Positions 16,799 through 25,732 of a stretch of DNA of 64,000 bases are shown piece by piece; positions within the stretch are counted from its first letter, which is position 1; each line of letters opens with the position of its first letter. Location: positions 10,423 to 74,422 of the forward strand of contig JAZQKX010000020.1 of assembly GCA_045542355.1 (NCBI GenBank). Reading direction: 5' to 3'. The notes below the pieces were generated by a model that worked only from the letters and a program-made list of their open reading frames with translations, searched no databases and had not been told where the DNA came from. A program made the translations under genes and the position numbers. Source of the DNA: UMGS1532 sp045542355 (GTDB lineage: Bacteria; Bacillota; Clostridia; Oscillospirales; Acutalibacteraceae).

Positions 16799-17656
16799 AT
16801 GCGTTTTTTCTTTAGAAGCAGACGGTTTAAAATTATATGCGGCATAACTGCAGGGTTGCTGATTGTTTCCATTATTGTGAGAATAGTCGGCGGTACCATT
16901 GCGCCTCATGCCAGTATATTAGGAGCTATTGCTCAACCTTTTCGCTCGTTAGCCACCTATATCAGCAATGAAATTGAGGATTTCAGGATTAAGCTTAACG
17001 AGAGCGAGGCTCTGCTGGAGGAAAACAATAAACTGCAAATCAGGGTAGACGAGCTTACTTCTCAGGTTGTTGAATACGATGAACTCAAAAAAGAGAATGA
17101 GTTTTTAAAAGAATTTTACGACATCAAGGAGAAACATGATGACTTCATGTTCCAACCCGCGACCCTAATTTCAAGAGATAAGGGCGACTCGGGATATATG
17201 TTCACCATAAATAAAGGTTCGGTTAATGGTATTTCTGCCAAGGACCCTGTTATAACTGCTTCGGGATTAGTGGGATACATATCCGAGGTAGGCCCCAGCT
17301 ATTCAAAGGTAACCACAATTCTTAGCGACGATATGAACGTGGGTTGTGTTGACTATAGAACTTCTGACGTGGGAATAGTAACCGGAGACTCAAGCATTTC
17401 ATCAAACGGACAGTCAAAGTTTCACAACCTCCCCAGAAGCTGTACGGTAGCTCTTAATGACATTATAGTTACTGCTGGCGGTGGAATTTTCCCAGAAGGC
17501 TTGGTAGTCGGCACTATAAACAGCATTTCCTCCGACGAAAATCAAACCTCTATTACTGCAACTATCGATTGCGCCGCGGATATTCTTGACCTTAGGGATG
17601 TAATGGTAATTACCTATTTCGACGGGCAAGGCTCCATAAACGAAAGCAGGGATTAA
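16799..17656 (+). CDS. mreC: Rod shape-determining protein MreC
   Basis: A bitopic elongasome protein that links MreB to PBP2 outside the membrane. It has one N-terminal helix (about 13-35), a coiled coil (about 60-105, ESEALLEENNKL and later), then the beta-rich MreC core with GDSGYMFTINKGSVNGI, PVITASGLVGYI and GIFPEGLVVGTI. The length of 285 aa is normal. Confidence 0.94.
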   Translation: MRFFFRSRRFKIICGITAGLLIVSIIVRIVGGTIAPHASILGAIAQPFRSLATYISNEIEDFRIKLNESEALLEENNKLQIRVDELTSQVVEYDELKKENEFLKEFYDIKEKHDDFMFQPATLISRDKGDSGYMFTINKGSVNGISAKDPVITASGLVGYISEVGPSYSKVTTILSDDMNVGCVDYRTSDVGIVTGDSSISSNGQSKFHNLPRSCTVALNDIIVTAGGGIFPEGLVVGTINSISSDENQTSITATIDCAADILDLRDVMVITYFDGQGSINESRD

Positions 17657-17657
17657 G

Positions 17658-18164
17658 ATGAAGCAGAGAAACAGCTACGATTATCCCTTGCTTATAGTTT
17701 TCGGGTTTATTTTCTTTTTTATATACATCATTCAGTATACCGACGGTATCTCTCATGAGTCGGCAGGTAGCTTTCCTCAGTTGATGTTACCTGCGGCAAT
17801 CTTTTGCGGAATGTATTGGGATGATAAGATTGGAGCAATATTCGGTTTGGTGTTAGGAAGCGTTGTTGATGCTGTTAGCGCTAATACTATATGCTATAAT
17901 TCAATTGTTCTAATGCTTATGGGATATATTAGCGGTGTACTCATCACCAAAATTATTAATAATAATTTTCGAGCTTCACTTATACTCACTTTAGGCTCCG
18001 CTCTTGTTTATTATTTCGGATATTGGTGCATAAACGGATTTGAATCCCAGTATCTTTCGCAATACTATATAAAGTTGGTATTTCTTACTGTGGTTGCTTC
18101 TATTCCTCTGTATTGGGGAATGAAGCTTATTATCGGCATAAGAAAAAAGATGCTTCCAAACTAA
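17658..18164 (+). CDS. mreD: Rod shape-determining protein MreD
   Basis: A small polytopic membrane protein (168 aa) with five or six hydrophobic segments. It follows mreC by one base and precedes PBP2, which is the standard place. Sequence conservation in MreD is low, so the call depends on size, topology and order; FPQLMLPAAIFCGMYW and a GLVLGSVVDAVS helix are typical. Confidence 0.88.
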   Translation: MKQRNSYDYPLLIVFGFIFFFIYIIQYTDGISHESAGSFPQLMLPAAIFCGMYWDDKIGAIFGLVLGSVVDAVSANTICYNSIVLMLMGYISGVLITKIINNNFRASLILTLGSALVYYFGYWCINGFESQYLSQYYIKLVFLTVVASIPLYWGMKLIIGIRKKMLPN

Positions 18165-18193
18165 TAATTTTTTAAAAGGTAGGTGACAAAACA

Positions 18194-20188
18194 ATGAGAA
18201 GCAAGAAAAAAGCAGACAAACGAACTGTTGTTTTGTCGCTTATATTAGTCGCTGTAATAGTTGCGTTCAGCTCACGTGTTTTTCAACTTCAGATTACCGA
18301 CCGAGATTTTTATCTTGCACAGGCGAATGGTATAACAAGAAGAACCACTGTAATTAAAGCGCCCCGCGGTGAAATACTCGACACCTACGGCAGACCAATA
18401 GCGGTAAACCGAGATGGATATAATATCACCTTCAACCGCGCCTACATTGATATGGATAATATCAATAATACCATAAGCATTTTAACGGGTTATTTAAAGC
18501 AAAAGGGTGTTGAATGGATAGACGAGCTTCCCATAAAACTTAACTCGGTTGCATTCGATGGTGAAGATAGCGAAGTTGTTACCCTGAAATCTAAGTTGGG
18601 ACTCAATAGCTACGCCACCGCCGAAAACTGTTTTGACAGTATGGTAAAGCGGTATGAATTAGAGGGAGTTGATAGGGAACTTCAGCGTACCATAATGGGT
18701 GTTAGATACACCATGGAGTTAAAAGATTTTTCTGTTTCCTTGCCCTACACCTTTGCAGAGGATGTAGGAGACGAGATTATGACCGCCATCTATGAAACTA
18801 AAAGTGAGTTTCAGGGGGTTGAGGTTACAACAGTTCCCATGAGAGAATATATGGACGGCAATATTGCCACTCATATAATCGGAAGCGTTGGCTCGATAAG
18901 AGCTGAGGAGTGGGAGGACTATAAGAAAAAAGGCTATTCTTATAACGATACTGTTGGTATCAGCGGAATAGAATATGCCTATGAGGAGTTTTTAAGAGGT
19001 AAGGATGGAGAGGTTACCTACAAGCTGGATAGCACAGGTAATATCATATCTTCTGAAATTACCAAAGAGGCCGTTGCAGGAAACACCCTTATCCTCTCGT
19101 TGGATAAGACCCTTCAGCTTGTTGCTCAGAACAGCCTTGAAAAGCTTATCAAGGAGCTTAATAGCAAGAATAGTGAAATCACAAGTGGCTCGGTGGTGGT
19201 TGCAAATGTAAAGACCGGTAACATTCTCACCGCCGCAAACTATCCCAGTTATACCATGGAGCAATACGAGAAAGAATATGATAAGCTGGTTGCAGATGAG
19301 GATATGCCGCTTTTAAATCGTGCATTCCAAGGTGTTTATCCCCCGGGCTCTACCTTTAAACCAGCCATTGCTACGATAGGTCTCCAGCTCAATAAAATCA
19401 CCGCATCAGAAACCCTATATTGTAGCAGTGTATATAGATATTTCGATGACTACCAACCGGTTTGCATGGGCTATCATAAAGATGTAAATCTTACAAGTGC
19501 GCTTTCGGTTTCCTGTAACTGCTATTTCTATGAATTAGGCAGAAGAATAGGCATAACCGATATGAATAAATACTGTCTGCAATATGGACTTGGCAGTAGC
19601 ACAGGGGTGGAAATTCCCGAGAGTACAGGTGTCCTTGCAGGTTCAGATTATTCCGAAAGCATCGGCTCAACCTGGTCTCCCGGTATGACACTTCAGGCGG
19701 CTATCGGTCAGTCAGACAATATGTTTTCACCGTTACAGCTGTGTATGTATACTTCCACTATTGCTAACAATGGGGTGAGATACAAAGCAAGTCTCTTAAA
19801 AAAAGTAATGAATTATTCATTAACCAAGACTGTATACGAATACGAGCCTACTATTCTTAATAAAATTGATTTTAGCAAATCTGTCTTCTCCACGGTAAAA
19901 GAGGGTATGCTTTCAGTTACAACAGAGGGTACAGGTAGCTCAATATTCGATGATTACGACATCAAAGTCGGTGGTAAGAGCGGTACTGCGGAAAACGCGG
20001 GCGGTGACCATAGTGTGTTCGTTGCATTTGCCCCCTTTGATTCTCCCGAAATTACAGTTTCGGTTGTCATCGAACACGGATTGAAGAGCTATGTCAGCGC
20101 ATCTCTTGTTAAAGAAATATTTGACGAGTACTTTTTAAAGCAATACGGCAAGGAAAATGATCCCTCTCTTGATAAAATTTTGCAATAA
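18194..20188 (+). CDS. Penicillin-binding protein 2 (class B, elongasome transpeptidase)
   Basis: Cross-links peptidoglycan during cell elongation. An N-terminal membrane anchor (about 10-30) is followed by the PBP dimer domain (ITRRTTVIKAPRGEILDTYGR) and the transpeptidase domain. The active-site motifs are S386-TFK in PPGSTFKP, SCN in SVSCNCYF, and KSGT in VGGKSGTAEN. At 664 aa it is a normal MrdA/PBP2 length. It follows mreD, and its usual SEDS partner rodA is absent from the window. Confidence 0.94.
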   Translation: MRSKKKADKRTVVLSLILVAVIVAFSSRVFQLQITDRDFYLAQANGITRRTTVIKAPRGEILDTYGRPIAVNRDGYNITFNRAYIDMDNINNTISILTGYLKQKGVEWIDELPIKLNSVAFDGEDSEVVTLKSKLGLNSYATAENCFDSMVKRYELEGVDRELQRTIMGVRYTMELKDFSVSLPYTFAEDVGDEIMTAIYETKSEFQGVEVTTVPMREYMDGNIATHIIGSVGSIRAEEWEDYKKKGYSYNDTVGISGIEYAYEEFLRGKDGEVTYKLDSTGNIISSEITKEAVAGNTLILSLDKTLQLVAQNSLEKLIKELNSKNSEITSGSVVVANVKTGNILTAANYPSYTMEQYEKEYDKLVADEDMPLLNRAFQGVYPPGSTFKPAIATIGLQLNKITASETLYCSSVYRYFDDYQPVCMGYHKDVNLTSALSVSCNCYFYELGRRIGITDMNKYCLQYGLGSSTGVEIPESTGVLAGSDYSESIGSTWSPGMTLQAAIGQSDNMFSPLQLCMYTSTIANNGVRYKASLLKKVMNYSLTKTVYEYEPTILNKIDFSKSVFSTVKEGMLSVTTEGTGSSIFDDYDIKVGGKSGTAENAGGDHSVFVAFAPFDSPEITVSVVIEHGLKSYVSASLVKEIFDEYFLKQYGKENDPSLDKILQ

Positions 20189-20193
20189 GTAAC

Positions 20194-20222
20194 TTTACAT
20201 TTTTTTAAAGCTATGCTATAAT
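20194..20222 (+). promoter_or_regulatory. Predicted sigma-A promoter of the MinD-like gene
   Basis: TTTACA (20194-20199) and a perfect TATAAT (20217-20222) are 17 bases apart. The gene therefore has its own promoter although it follows the mre operon. Confidence 0.75.
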
Positions 20223-20250
20223 TAACTATACAATTTTGGAGGTAACCCTA

Positions 20251-20982
20251 TTGGGACTTTTAACAGTTATTGCTTCGGGAAAGGGTGGCTCAGGTAAATC
20301 TACCTGCTCTATTGGTTTAGCCACAGCCCTTTCAAAACGGGGACGCAGGGTTTTACTGATTGATATTGATGAGGGTTTGCGGTGTCTTGACCTTATGCTG
20401 GGAGTCAGTGATAAGTTGGTTTTCGATTTGAGCGACATTCTTAACTACAATAAAGAGCTTGAAGATGTTGTGCTGAAGGTCAATGATAAGATTGATTTAA
20501 TCGCTGCGCCAAGTGAAATCAACGCTTTCAGTAAAACTGATTTTGGCAAGTTCCTTTATAAAATGACCGACATATACGACAATGTATTGGTGGATTGTCC
20601 CGCGGGTATTGACCCTGTTTTCTATAAAGCAATCCCGCCTTTTGCAGATGTTTTGATTGTTGAGTCTCTTGATATGATTGGCTGTAGAAGCGCATCGGTT
20701 TTATACAATATGCTTGAGGAAGCGGGAATTAGGCATAAATATCTCATCATCAATAAGTTTGATTATTTTGTTTTAAAGAAAAACCCGAATCTCACCTTGG
20801 ACGAAATAATTGACAAGTCAGGACTTATGCTCAAGGGTATCGTTCCTCTGGATACTTCTCTTGGCATACTCAGTCTGGAGGGTAAGCTATATACAAAAAG
20901 CTATGCGTATAAGGCCTTTTCCAGAATTGCAGACAGATTAGAGGGAAAGAATGTTCCCTTGCCATCACTGAACAATTTGTAA
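20251..20982 (+). CDS. MinD-like ParA/SIMIBI ATPase
   Basis: A 243-residue P-loop ATPase of the MinD/ParA group. It has the deviant Walker A GKGGSGKST (about 10-18), LLIDIDEGLRCLDLMLG (the MinD-type switch region) and VDCPAGIDPVF. The start is a TTG at 20251 with GGAGG eight bases upstream. The TTG at 20236 overlaps that ribosome-binding site and is unlikely. True MinD ends in an amphipathic membrane-targeting helix, but this C-terminus (GKNVPLPSLNNL) has no such helix, and minC and minE are missing from the usual place. It may have a changed division or placement role. Confidence 0.85.
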   Translation: MGLLTVIASGKGGSGKSTCSIGLATALSKRGRRVLLIDIDEGLRCLDLMLGVSDKLVFDLSDILNYNKELEDVVLKVNDKIDLIAAPSEINAFSKTDFGKFLYKMTDIYDNVLVDCPAGIDPVFYKAIPPFADVLIVESLDMIGCRSASVLYNMLEEAGIRHKYLIINKFDYFVLKKNPNLTLDEIIDKSGLMLKGIVPLDTSLGILSLEGKLYTKSYAYKAFSRIADRLEGKNVPLPSLNNL

Positions 20983-21002
20983 TTTATCTTAGGAGTGATA
21001 TA

Positions 21003-21410
21003 ATGAACATTGCATTGATAGCACATGATGCAAAAAAAGAATTGATGGTACAGTTTTGTATCGCTTATTGCGGAGTTCTTAGCCGTCACAATCTGTTGGC
21101 AACAGGCACCACTGGTAAGCTCATTTCTGAGGCAACAGGTTTGGAGGTTATCAAGTTTTTAAGTGGTGATCAGGGCGGAGCACAGCAAATAGCTGCAAGA
21201 ATTGGTTGCGATGAGATAGATTTAGTTCTTTTGTTCAGAGATCCTCTTAATCCTAAGCCACACGAACCCGATGAAATGTCAATATTAAGGCTCTGTGATG
21301 TACATAATATCCCTGTAGCAACCAACATCGCCGCCGCTGAAATGCTTATCCATGGTCTCGAAAGAGGAGACCTTGATTGGCGCGACATTGTCAGGGCTGA
21401 CAAGATATAA
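21003..21410 (+). CDS. mgsA: Methylglyoxal synthase
   Basis: Converts dihydroxyacetone phosphate to methylglyoxal and phosphate, a bypass that relieves sugar-phosphate stress. The family marks are IALIAHDAKKELM, the TGTTGKLI phosphate-binding loop, SGDQGGAQQIAA (containing the catalytic Asp) and FRDPLNPKPHEPD. The 135-aa length is typical. A good ribosome-binding site (AGGAGTGATATA) precedes the ATG. In many Clostridia mgsA ends the mre/min cluster, as it does here. Confidence 0.95.
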   Translation: MNIALIAHDAKKELMVQFCIAYCGVLSRHNLLATGTTGKLISEATGLEVIKFLSGDQGGAQQIAARIGCDEIDLVLLFRDPLNPKPHEPDEMSILRLCDVHNIPVATNIAAAEMLIHGLERGDLDWRDIVRADKI

Positions 21411-21415
21411 CTATA

Positions 21416-21440
21416 ATAGGGCGGTGTGTTGCCGCCCTAT
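21416..21440 (+). other. Inverted repeat between mgsA and hisS
   Basis: A perfect 9-bp hairpin (ATAGGGCGG, 7-base loop, CCGCCCTAT) lies right after mgsA. No T-run follows, so it may be a weak terminator, an mRNA-stability element or a leader hairpin of hisS. There is no room or sequence for a T-box. Confidence 0.6.
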
Positions 21441-21473
21441 ACTTGTGAAATACTTTTGATTGGAAGATTGATT

Positions 21474-22799
21474 ATGGCAGAAATTAATAAAGCTCCTCGC
21501 GGTACTGCTGATGTATTGCCCGAAGCATCCTATAAATGGCAATATGTAGAAAAAGCTATGCTGGAAACTGCGTCTTTGTTTGGATTCCGTGAGGTACGCA
21601 CCCCTATATTTGAACATACGGAGGTTTTCTCACGCAGTGTAGGTGATACCACAGATGTTGTGCAAAAGGAGATGTACACCTTTTTAGATAAGGGTAACCG
21701 CTCAATAACCCTACGTCCCGAAATGACAGCTGGTACTGTGCGCTCGGTTATAGAGCATGGAGTTATTAACAGCGCTCTCCCTGCAAAGACCTGTTATATT
21801 GGTCCTTGTTTCAGATATGAAAAGCCACAAGCTGGTAGATTGCGTGAGTTCCATCAGTTTGGCGTTGAGTGTTTCGGCGCCGCTTCACCTGCGGCTGACG
21901 CTGAAATAATTCTTTTGGCGAACAGTATACTCAACCGTTTGGGTATAAAGGATATTTCCTTAGAGATAAATTCCATTGGCTGTCCCGAGTGCCGTGCCAG
22001 ATTTAATACCGCATTAAAGAACTACTTCAATGAGCATCTCTCGGAGCTTTGCGGTACCTGTGCTGAAAGACTGGATAGAAACCCAATGCGTATATTTGAC
22101 TGTAAATCACCTGTTTGCGGTGAAATCTGCAAGGACGCTCCCGTTATGCTGGAGTTCCTTTGTGACGAGTGCAAGGAACATTTTGAGGCTGTTAAACGCC
22201 ACCTCGATGCGGCTGAGATTCCCTTTACTATTAATCCAAAGATTGTAAGAGGACTTGATTATTACACTCGCACTGTGTTCGAGTTTGTATCAGGCTCTAT
22301 CGGCGCCCAGTCAACTGTTTGCGGAGGCGGAAGATACGACGGACTCGTTTCTCAGATGGGAGGTCAGTTCACTCCATCTTTAGGCTTCGCCATGGGTATC
22401 GAAAGACTTCTTATGGTTATGGAAAATCAGGGAATAGAATTTCCTGAGCCTGAGAAGTGCGATGTATATATTGCCTCTATGGGTGATAACGCCGGTGTTT
22501 ATGCCACAAAACTTGCATCTATGCTGAGAGCAGAGGGCTTCTCCGCCGAGGTTGATTTGGCTGGTAGAAGTGTTAAGGCGCAGATGAAATATGCCAATAA
22601 AATCGGCGCTAACTTCAGTATTGTTATCGGTGATGATGAGTTGAACTCAAAAAAGGCAACCCTTAGTAATACAGAAACTTGGGAAAAAATTGAGGTATCC
22701 CTGCCTGACGGTCTGGTTGAGGCAGTCTATAAAAACAAGCTTGATTCTGCTTTTGAGGATTTGGCGGATTCTGTGGATTTTCTACAGAATAAAGAATAA
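21474..22799 (+). CDS. hisS: Histidine-tRNA ligase
   Basis: Charges tRNA-His with histidine. It is a class II synthetase of 441 aa starting at the ATG at 21474 (MAEINKAPRGTADVLP). The in-frame GTG at 21426 would add 16 atypical residues and starts inside a hairpin, so I reject it. Class II motif 2 (CFRYEKPQAGRLREFHQFG), the histidine motif RGLDYYTRTVFEF, and motif 3 (GFAMGIERLLMV) are all visible. A cysteine-rich insertion (CPECRARF, CGTCAERL, CDECKEHF) is common in clostridial HisRS. It is followed by aspS, the usual Firmicutes pair. Confidence 0.96.
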   Translation: MAEINKAPRGTADVLPEASYKWQYVEKAMLETASLFGFREVRTPIFEHTEVFSRSVGDTTDVVQKEMYTFLDKGNRSITLRPEMTAGTVRSVIEHGVINSALPAKTCYIGPCFRYEKPQAGRLREFHQFGVECFGAASPAADAEIILLANSILNRLGIKDISLEINSIGCPECRARFNTALKNYFNEHLSELCGTCAERLDRNPMRIFDCKSPVCGEICKDAPVMLEFLCDECKEHFEAVKRHLDAAEIPFTINPKIVRGLDYYTRTVFEFVSGSIGAQSTVCGGGRYDGLVSQMGGQFTPSLGFAMGIERLLMVMENQGIEFPEPEKCDVYIASMGDNAGVYATKLASMLRAEGFSAEVDLAGRSVKAQMKYANKIGANFSIVIGDDELNSKKATLSNTETWEKIEVSLPDGLVEAVYKNKLDSAFEDLADSVDFLQNKE

Positions 22800-22831
22800 A
22801 TATTTTATATCCACAAGGATTGGTGACTTTT

Positions 22832-24622
22832 ATGTTAGATACAATGAATGGCTTAAAAAGAACCCACTATTGCGGCACCCTCACAACCGATAATGAGGAG
22901 CAGGAGGTTGTCGTTTGCGGATGGGTTCAAAAGCAGAGAGACTTAGGTCAGCTTATTTTCATTGATTTGAGAGACAGAACCGGTATTATCCAGTTGGCTT
23001 TTGACGATAATACCGATAAAGAAATTTTCGATAAAGCCTTTGTTGTTCGTTCCGAATTTGTATTGATGGCAAAGGGTGTGGTACGTCATCGCTCTGCCGA
23101 AAACAACGAAATTCCCACAGGTAAGATTGAAATATTTGTTACCGATTTAAGGGTGTTGGGCAAGGCAGAAACTCCGCCCTTTGAAATTCTTGATTCAACA
23201 GGCGCAAAAGAGGAACTTCGTCTTAAATACCGCTATCTGGATTTAAGAAGACCCAGTCTGCAGAATAATCTTTTGCTTCGTCATAAGATTGTTAAGGTAG
23301 CACGGGATTACTATGACGAGCAAGGCTTCATCGAGGTAGAAACTCCTGTTCTCATTAAGTCTACCCCCGAGGGTGCGAGAGACTATCTTGTACCATCCCG
23401 CATACATGAGGGTAAATTCTTCGCCCTTCCTCAGTCTCCCCAGATGTACAAACAGTTGCTTATGGTGTCTGGTGTAGACCGATATATGCAGATTGCCCGT
23501 TGCTTCCGCGACGAGGACCTACGTGCAGACCGCCAACCTGAGTTTACTCAGATTGACCTTGAAATGTCTTTCGTTGATATGGAGGACGTGCTTTCCTGTA
23601 ATGAGGGCTTTATAGTTCGTCTCTTTAAAGAGGTTATGAACATTGATATTCCCACACCGTTGCCTCGCATGAGATATGTGGATGCGATGGAGCAATACGG
23701 CTCAGATAAGCCCGACACTCGTTTCGATATGAAAATTGTTGATGTGTCAGATGCAGTTAAGGATTGCGGATTCTCGGTATTCTCAGGGGCTATTGCAAAC
23801 GGTGGAACAGTTCGCGCAATAACCGCTAAAAACGGAGCTTCTGTTCTTACACGCAAGGAAATCGATAAGCTTACCGAAATGGTAAAAGGCATAGGTGCTA
23901 AGGGTCTCGGCTATATCAGATGGGTAGAGGATACCCCAACCTGTTCCTTTGCTAAGTTTATGACCGAGGAAGAAATGAACGGCATCTACGCATTGACTGG
24001 CGCCGAAAAGGGCGACGTTGTATTCTTTATTGCCGACAAAAAGAGCCTCACTCTTTCGGTGTTGGGCGCTCTCCGTTTGGAGGTGGCAAAGAAGCTGGAT
24101 ATTATTCCTGAGAATAAGTGGAACTTTCTTTGGATTACTGAATTCCCATTCTTTGAATACGATGAAGAAACAGGCTCATATGTTGCAATGCACCATCCTT
24201 TCACTTCGCCTATGGATGACAGTATTCAGTATCTTGATTCAGCGCCTGAAAAAGTTTTCGCTAAGTGTTACGATTTAGTGCTGAATGGTGTTGAGCTTTC
24301 CAGCGGTTCGATAAGAATTACTGACCCCGCGCTCCAGAACAAAATGTTCTCGGCTCTCGGCATGAGTGATGAGGAAGCAAATGAAAAGTTTGGTTTCCTT
24401 ATCGATGCTTTCAAATACGGAGCTCCTCCTCATGGCGGTATGGGTATAGGTCTCGATAGATTGTGTATGCTGATGCTGGGTTGTGAATCTTTACGAGAGG
24501 TTATCGCATTCCCAAAGGTTGCCAATTCCGGAGAGCTTATGAGTGGCGCACCTGCTGAGGTTGATGAGCAACAGCTTCTCGATCTTTCAATTGCAGTCGT
24601 TCCATCAAAATCTGAGGAATAA
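22832..24622 (+). CDS. aspS: Aspartate-tRNA ligase
   Basis: Charges tRNA-Asp (and tRNA-Asn where the enzyme is non-discriminating). It has an N-terminal OB-fold (GWVQKQRDLGQLIFIDLRDRTG), motif 2 (CFRDEDLRADRQPEFTQID), the bacterial GAD insertion and C-terminal motif 3 (GLDRLCMLML). I prefer the ATG at 22832 (596 aa) over the TTG at 22820, because GGTGA precedes it at good spacing. Whether it is discriminating cannot be decided here. Confidence 0.96.
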   Translation: MLDTMNGLKRTHYCGTLTTDNEEQEVVVCGWVQKQRDLGQLIFIDLRDRTGIIQLAFDDNTDKEIFDKAFVVRSEFVLMAKGVVRHRSAENNEIPTGKIEIFVTDLRVLGKAETPPFEILDSTGAKEELRLKYRYLDLRRPSLQNNLLLRHKIVKVARDYYDEQGFIEVETPVLIKSTPEGARDYLVPSRIHEGKFFALPQSPQMYKQLLMVSGVDRYMQIARCFRDEDLRADRQPEFTQIDLEMSFVDMEDVLSCNEGFIVRLFKEVMNIDIPTPLPRMRYVDAMEQYGSDKPDTRFDMKIVDVSDAVKDCGFSVFSGAIANGGTVRAITAKNGASVLTRKEIDKLTEMVKGIGAKGLGYIRWVEDTPTCSFAKFMTEEEMNGIYALTGAEKGDVVFFIADKKSLTLSVLGALRLEVAKKLDIIPENKWNFLWITEFPFFEYDEETGSYVAMHHPFTSPMDDSIQYLDSAPEKVFAKCYDLVLNGVELSSGSIRITDPALQNKMFSALGMSDEEANEKFGFLIDAFKYGAPPHGGMGIGLDRLCMLMLGCESLREVIAFPKVANSGELMSGAPAEVDEQQLLDLSIAVVPSKSEE

Positions 24623-24659
24623 GCAAAGGTAAAAACTAATAATAATTAATTAGATAAGA

Positions 24660-24693
24660 AAAAAGCTATCGGATTTCAAGCCGATAGCTTTTG
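24660..24693. terminator. Bidirectional terminator
   Basis: A perfect 12-bp stem (AAAAGCTATCGG, 8-base loop, complement) with T-rich ends on both strands separates aspS from the convergent AbrB-like gene. Confidence 0.9.
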
Positions 24694-24702
24694 GTTTGAC
24701 TG

Positions 24703-25104
24703 TTACATGTTTTTAAGAATATCAAGACAGCTTTTGCAAACAAGTCTGCCTGAATATTCTTCGGTGTTTGTTGTTTTTCCGCAAAACACACATCCGCATG
24801 GTTTACGCACGAGCACAACCTTTTGTCCCTCAGTGAAGATATGAAACCTGTCGGTGTTTATGTCGAAATTCAAGGTTTTTAAAATACCTCTTGGTATAAC
24901 GATTCTTCCAAGTCGGTCGATTTTTCGCGAAATATAAACCTCGTTTTTAACTGTGCCGTGCTTTATACAGTAAAGCTTGTCACCAATAAGATACAGGTCT
25001 GCTGAATCCTTGTCGTCTTCAATGCCAATTACACTTCTTAGCTCTTTGGGTATGACAAATCTACCGAATTCATCAACGGCACGATATACTCCTGTGTCTT
25101 TCAT
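24703..25104 (-). CDS. AbrB/SpoVT-like regulator with C-terminal zinc ribbon
   Basis: A 133-residue protein with two AbrB-type swapped-hairpin motifs in tandem: YRAVDEFGRFVIPKELRSVIG near the N-terminus and SRKIDRLGRIVIPRGILK near residue 60. These are followed by CGCVFCGK and CKSC, a four-cysteine zinc-ribbon-like end. AbrB family proteins bind DNA through the hairpin dimer and control transition-state or sporulation genes. The usual SpoVT has one hairpin plus a GAF domain, so this arrangement is unusual. It stands alone, divergent from a Usp gene. Confidence 0.8.
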   Translation of the reverse strand: MKDTGVYRAVDEFGRFVIPKELRSVIGIEDDKDSADLYLIGDKLYCIKHGTVKNEVYISRKIDRLGRIVIPRGILKTLNFDINTDRFHIFTEGQKVVLVRKPCGCVFCGKTTNTEEYSGRLVCKSCLDILKNM

Positions 25105-25266
25105 CTTTCGACCTCCCGTGCTTTATTTTACCTAATTATAACATTTTTTGACAAAAATTCAAGTACCTATTTGAATAGTAAAATAAATTAAATTTATAAA
25201 TTTTTAACACTTATTATATAAAAACTTCCAAAATTTATAGTATATTTAATTCAGGAGGTAATATGG

Positions 25267-25683
25267 ATGAATAATCTAGAACCTGTACTCGTGTGCGTTA
25301 CCGCCCAGCTTAGCTGTGAAAAGCTTATCAACAGGGGTAAGGAATTAGCCGAAAAATTAGGTCGCCCATTACGGGTAGTGACTGTTCTTAATAAAGAGGG
25401 AAATGCAAAGGAAAAAAGCACAGCTCTTAAAAATCTTAATGCACTTTCTAAAAAATCAAAATGCAATATAGATATAGTGTACAGCGAAAATGCTGCTCAA
25501 AGCCTTGGTTTTCACATAAATAAAATTAACCCTTGTCATATTCTCATTGGGAATCCTATCGAGGGCGGTAGGTTCTTTGAGGAGTTTATGTCAAACACAT
25601 ACACCGCACCTGTAAGTGTAGTAGATAGTGAGGAGAAGATAATATACACCTTACCTTCCGCTAATTTTGAAGCAATACATTGA
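25267..25683 (+). CDS. Universal stress protein-like (Usp/KdpD-type) domain protein
   Basis: A 138-residue single-domain protein resembling the Usp domain of KdpD sensors: VLVCVTAQLSCEKLINRGKELAEKL at the start and HILIGNPIEGGRFFEEF near residue 95. A nucleotide-binding GX2GX9G-type loop is only partly recognisable. The role is unknown; Usp proteins bind ATP or AMP and act in stress. GGAGG lies 9 bases before the ATG at 25267. The nearer ATG at 25263 opens only a three-codon frame. It is a single gene between terminators. Confidence 0.75.
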   Translation: MNNLEPVLVCVTAQLSCEKLINRGKELAEKLGRPLRVVTVLNKEGNAKEKSTALKNLNALSKKSKCNIDIVYSENAAQSLGFHINKINPCHILIGNPIEGGRFFEEFMSNTYTAPVSVVDSEEKIIYTLPSANFEAIH

Positions 25684-25696
25684 TAATACATAATTT

Positions 25697-25728
25697 AAGG
25701 CTCTCGGTTATTTTACCGAGAGCCTTAG
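25697..25728. terminator. Bidirectional terminator
   Basis: A perfect 12-bp stem (AAGGCTCTCGGT and complement, TATTTT loop) lies between the convergent Usp and AI-2E-family genes. Confidence 0.85.
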
Positions 25729-25732
25729 ATGT

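Noticed and set aside
21411..21473. T-box or other riboswitch before hisS
   Set aside because: The gap is only 63 bases and lacks the T-box sequence; only a simple hairpin is present.
21426..21473. N-terminal extension of HisRS from the upstream GTG
   Set aside because: It begins inside a hairpin, has no ribosome-binding site, and the standard HisRS start follows at 21474.
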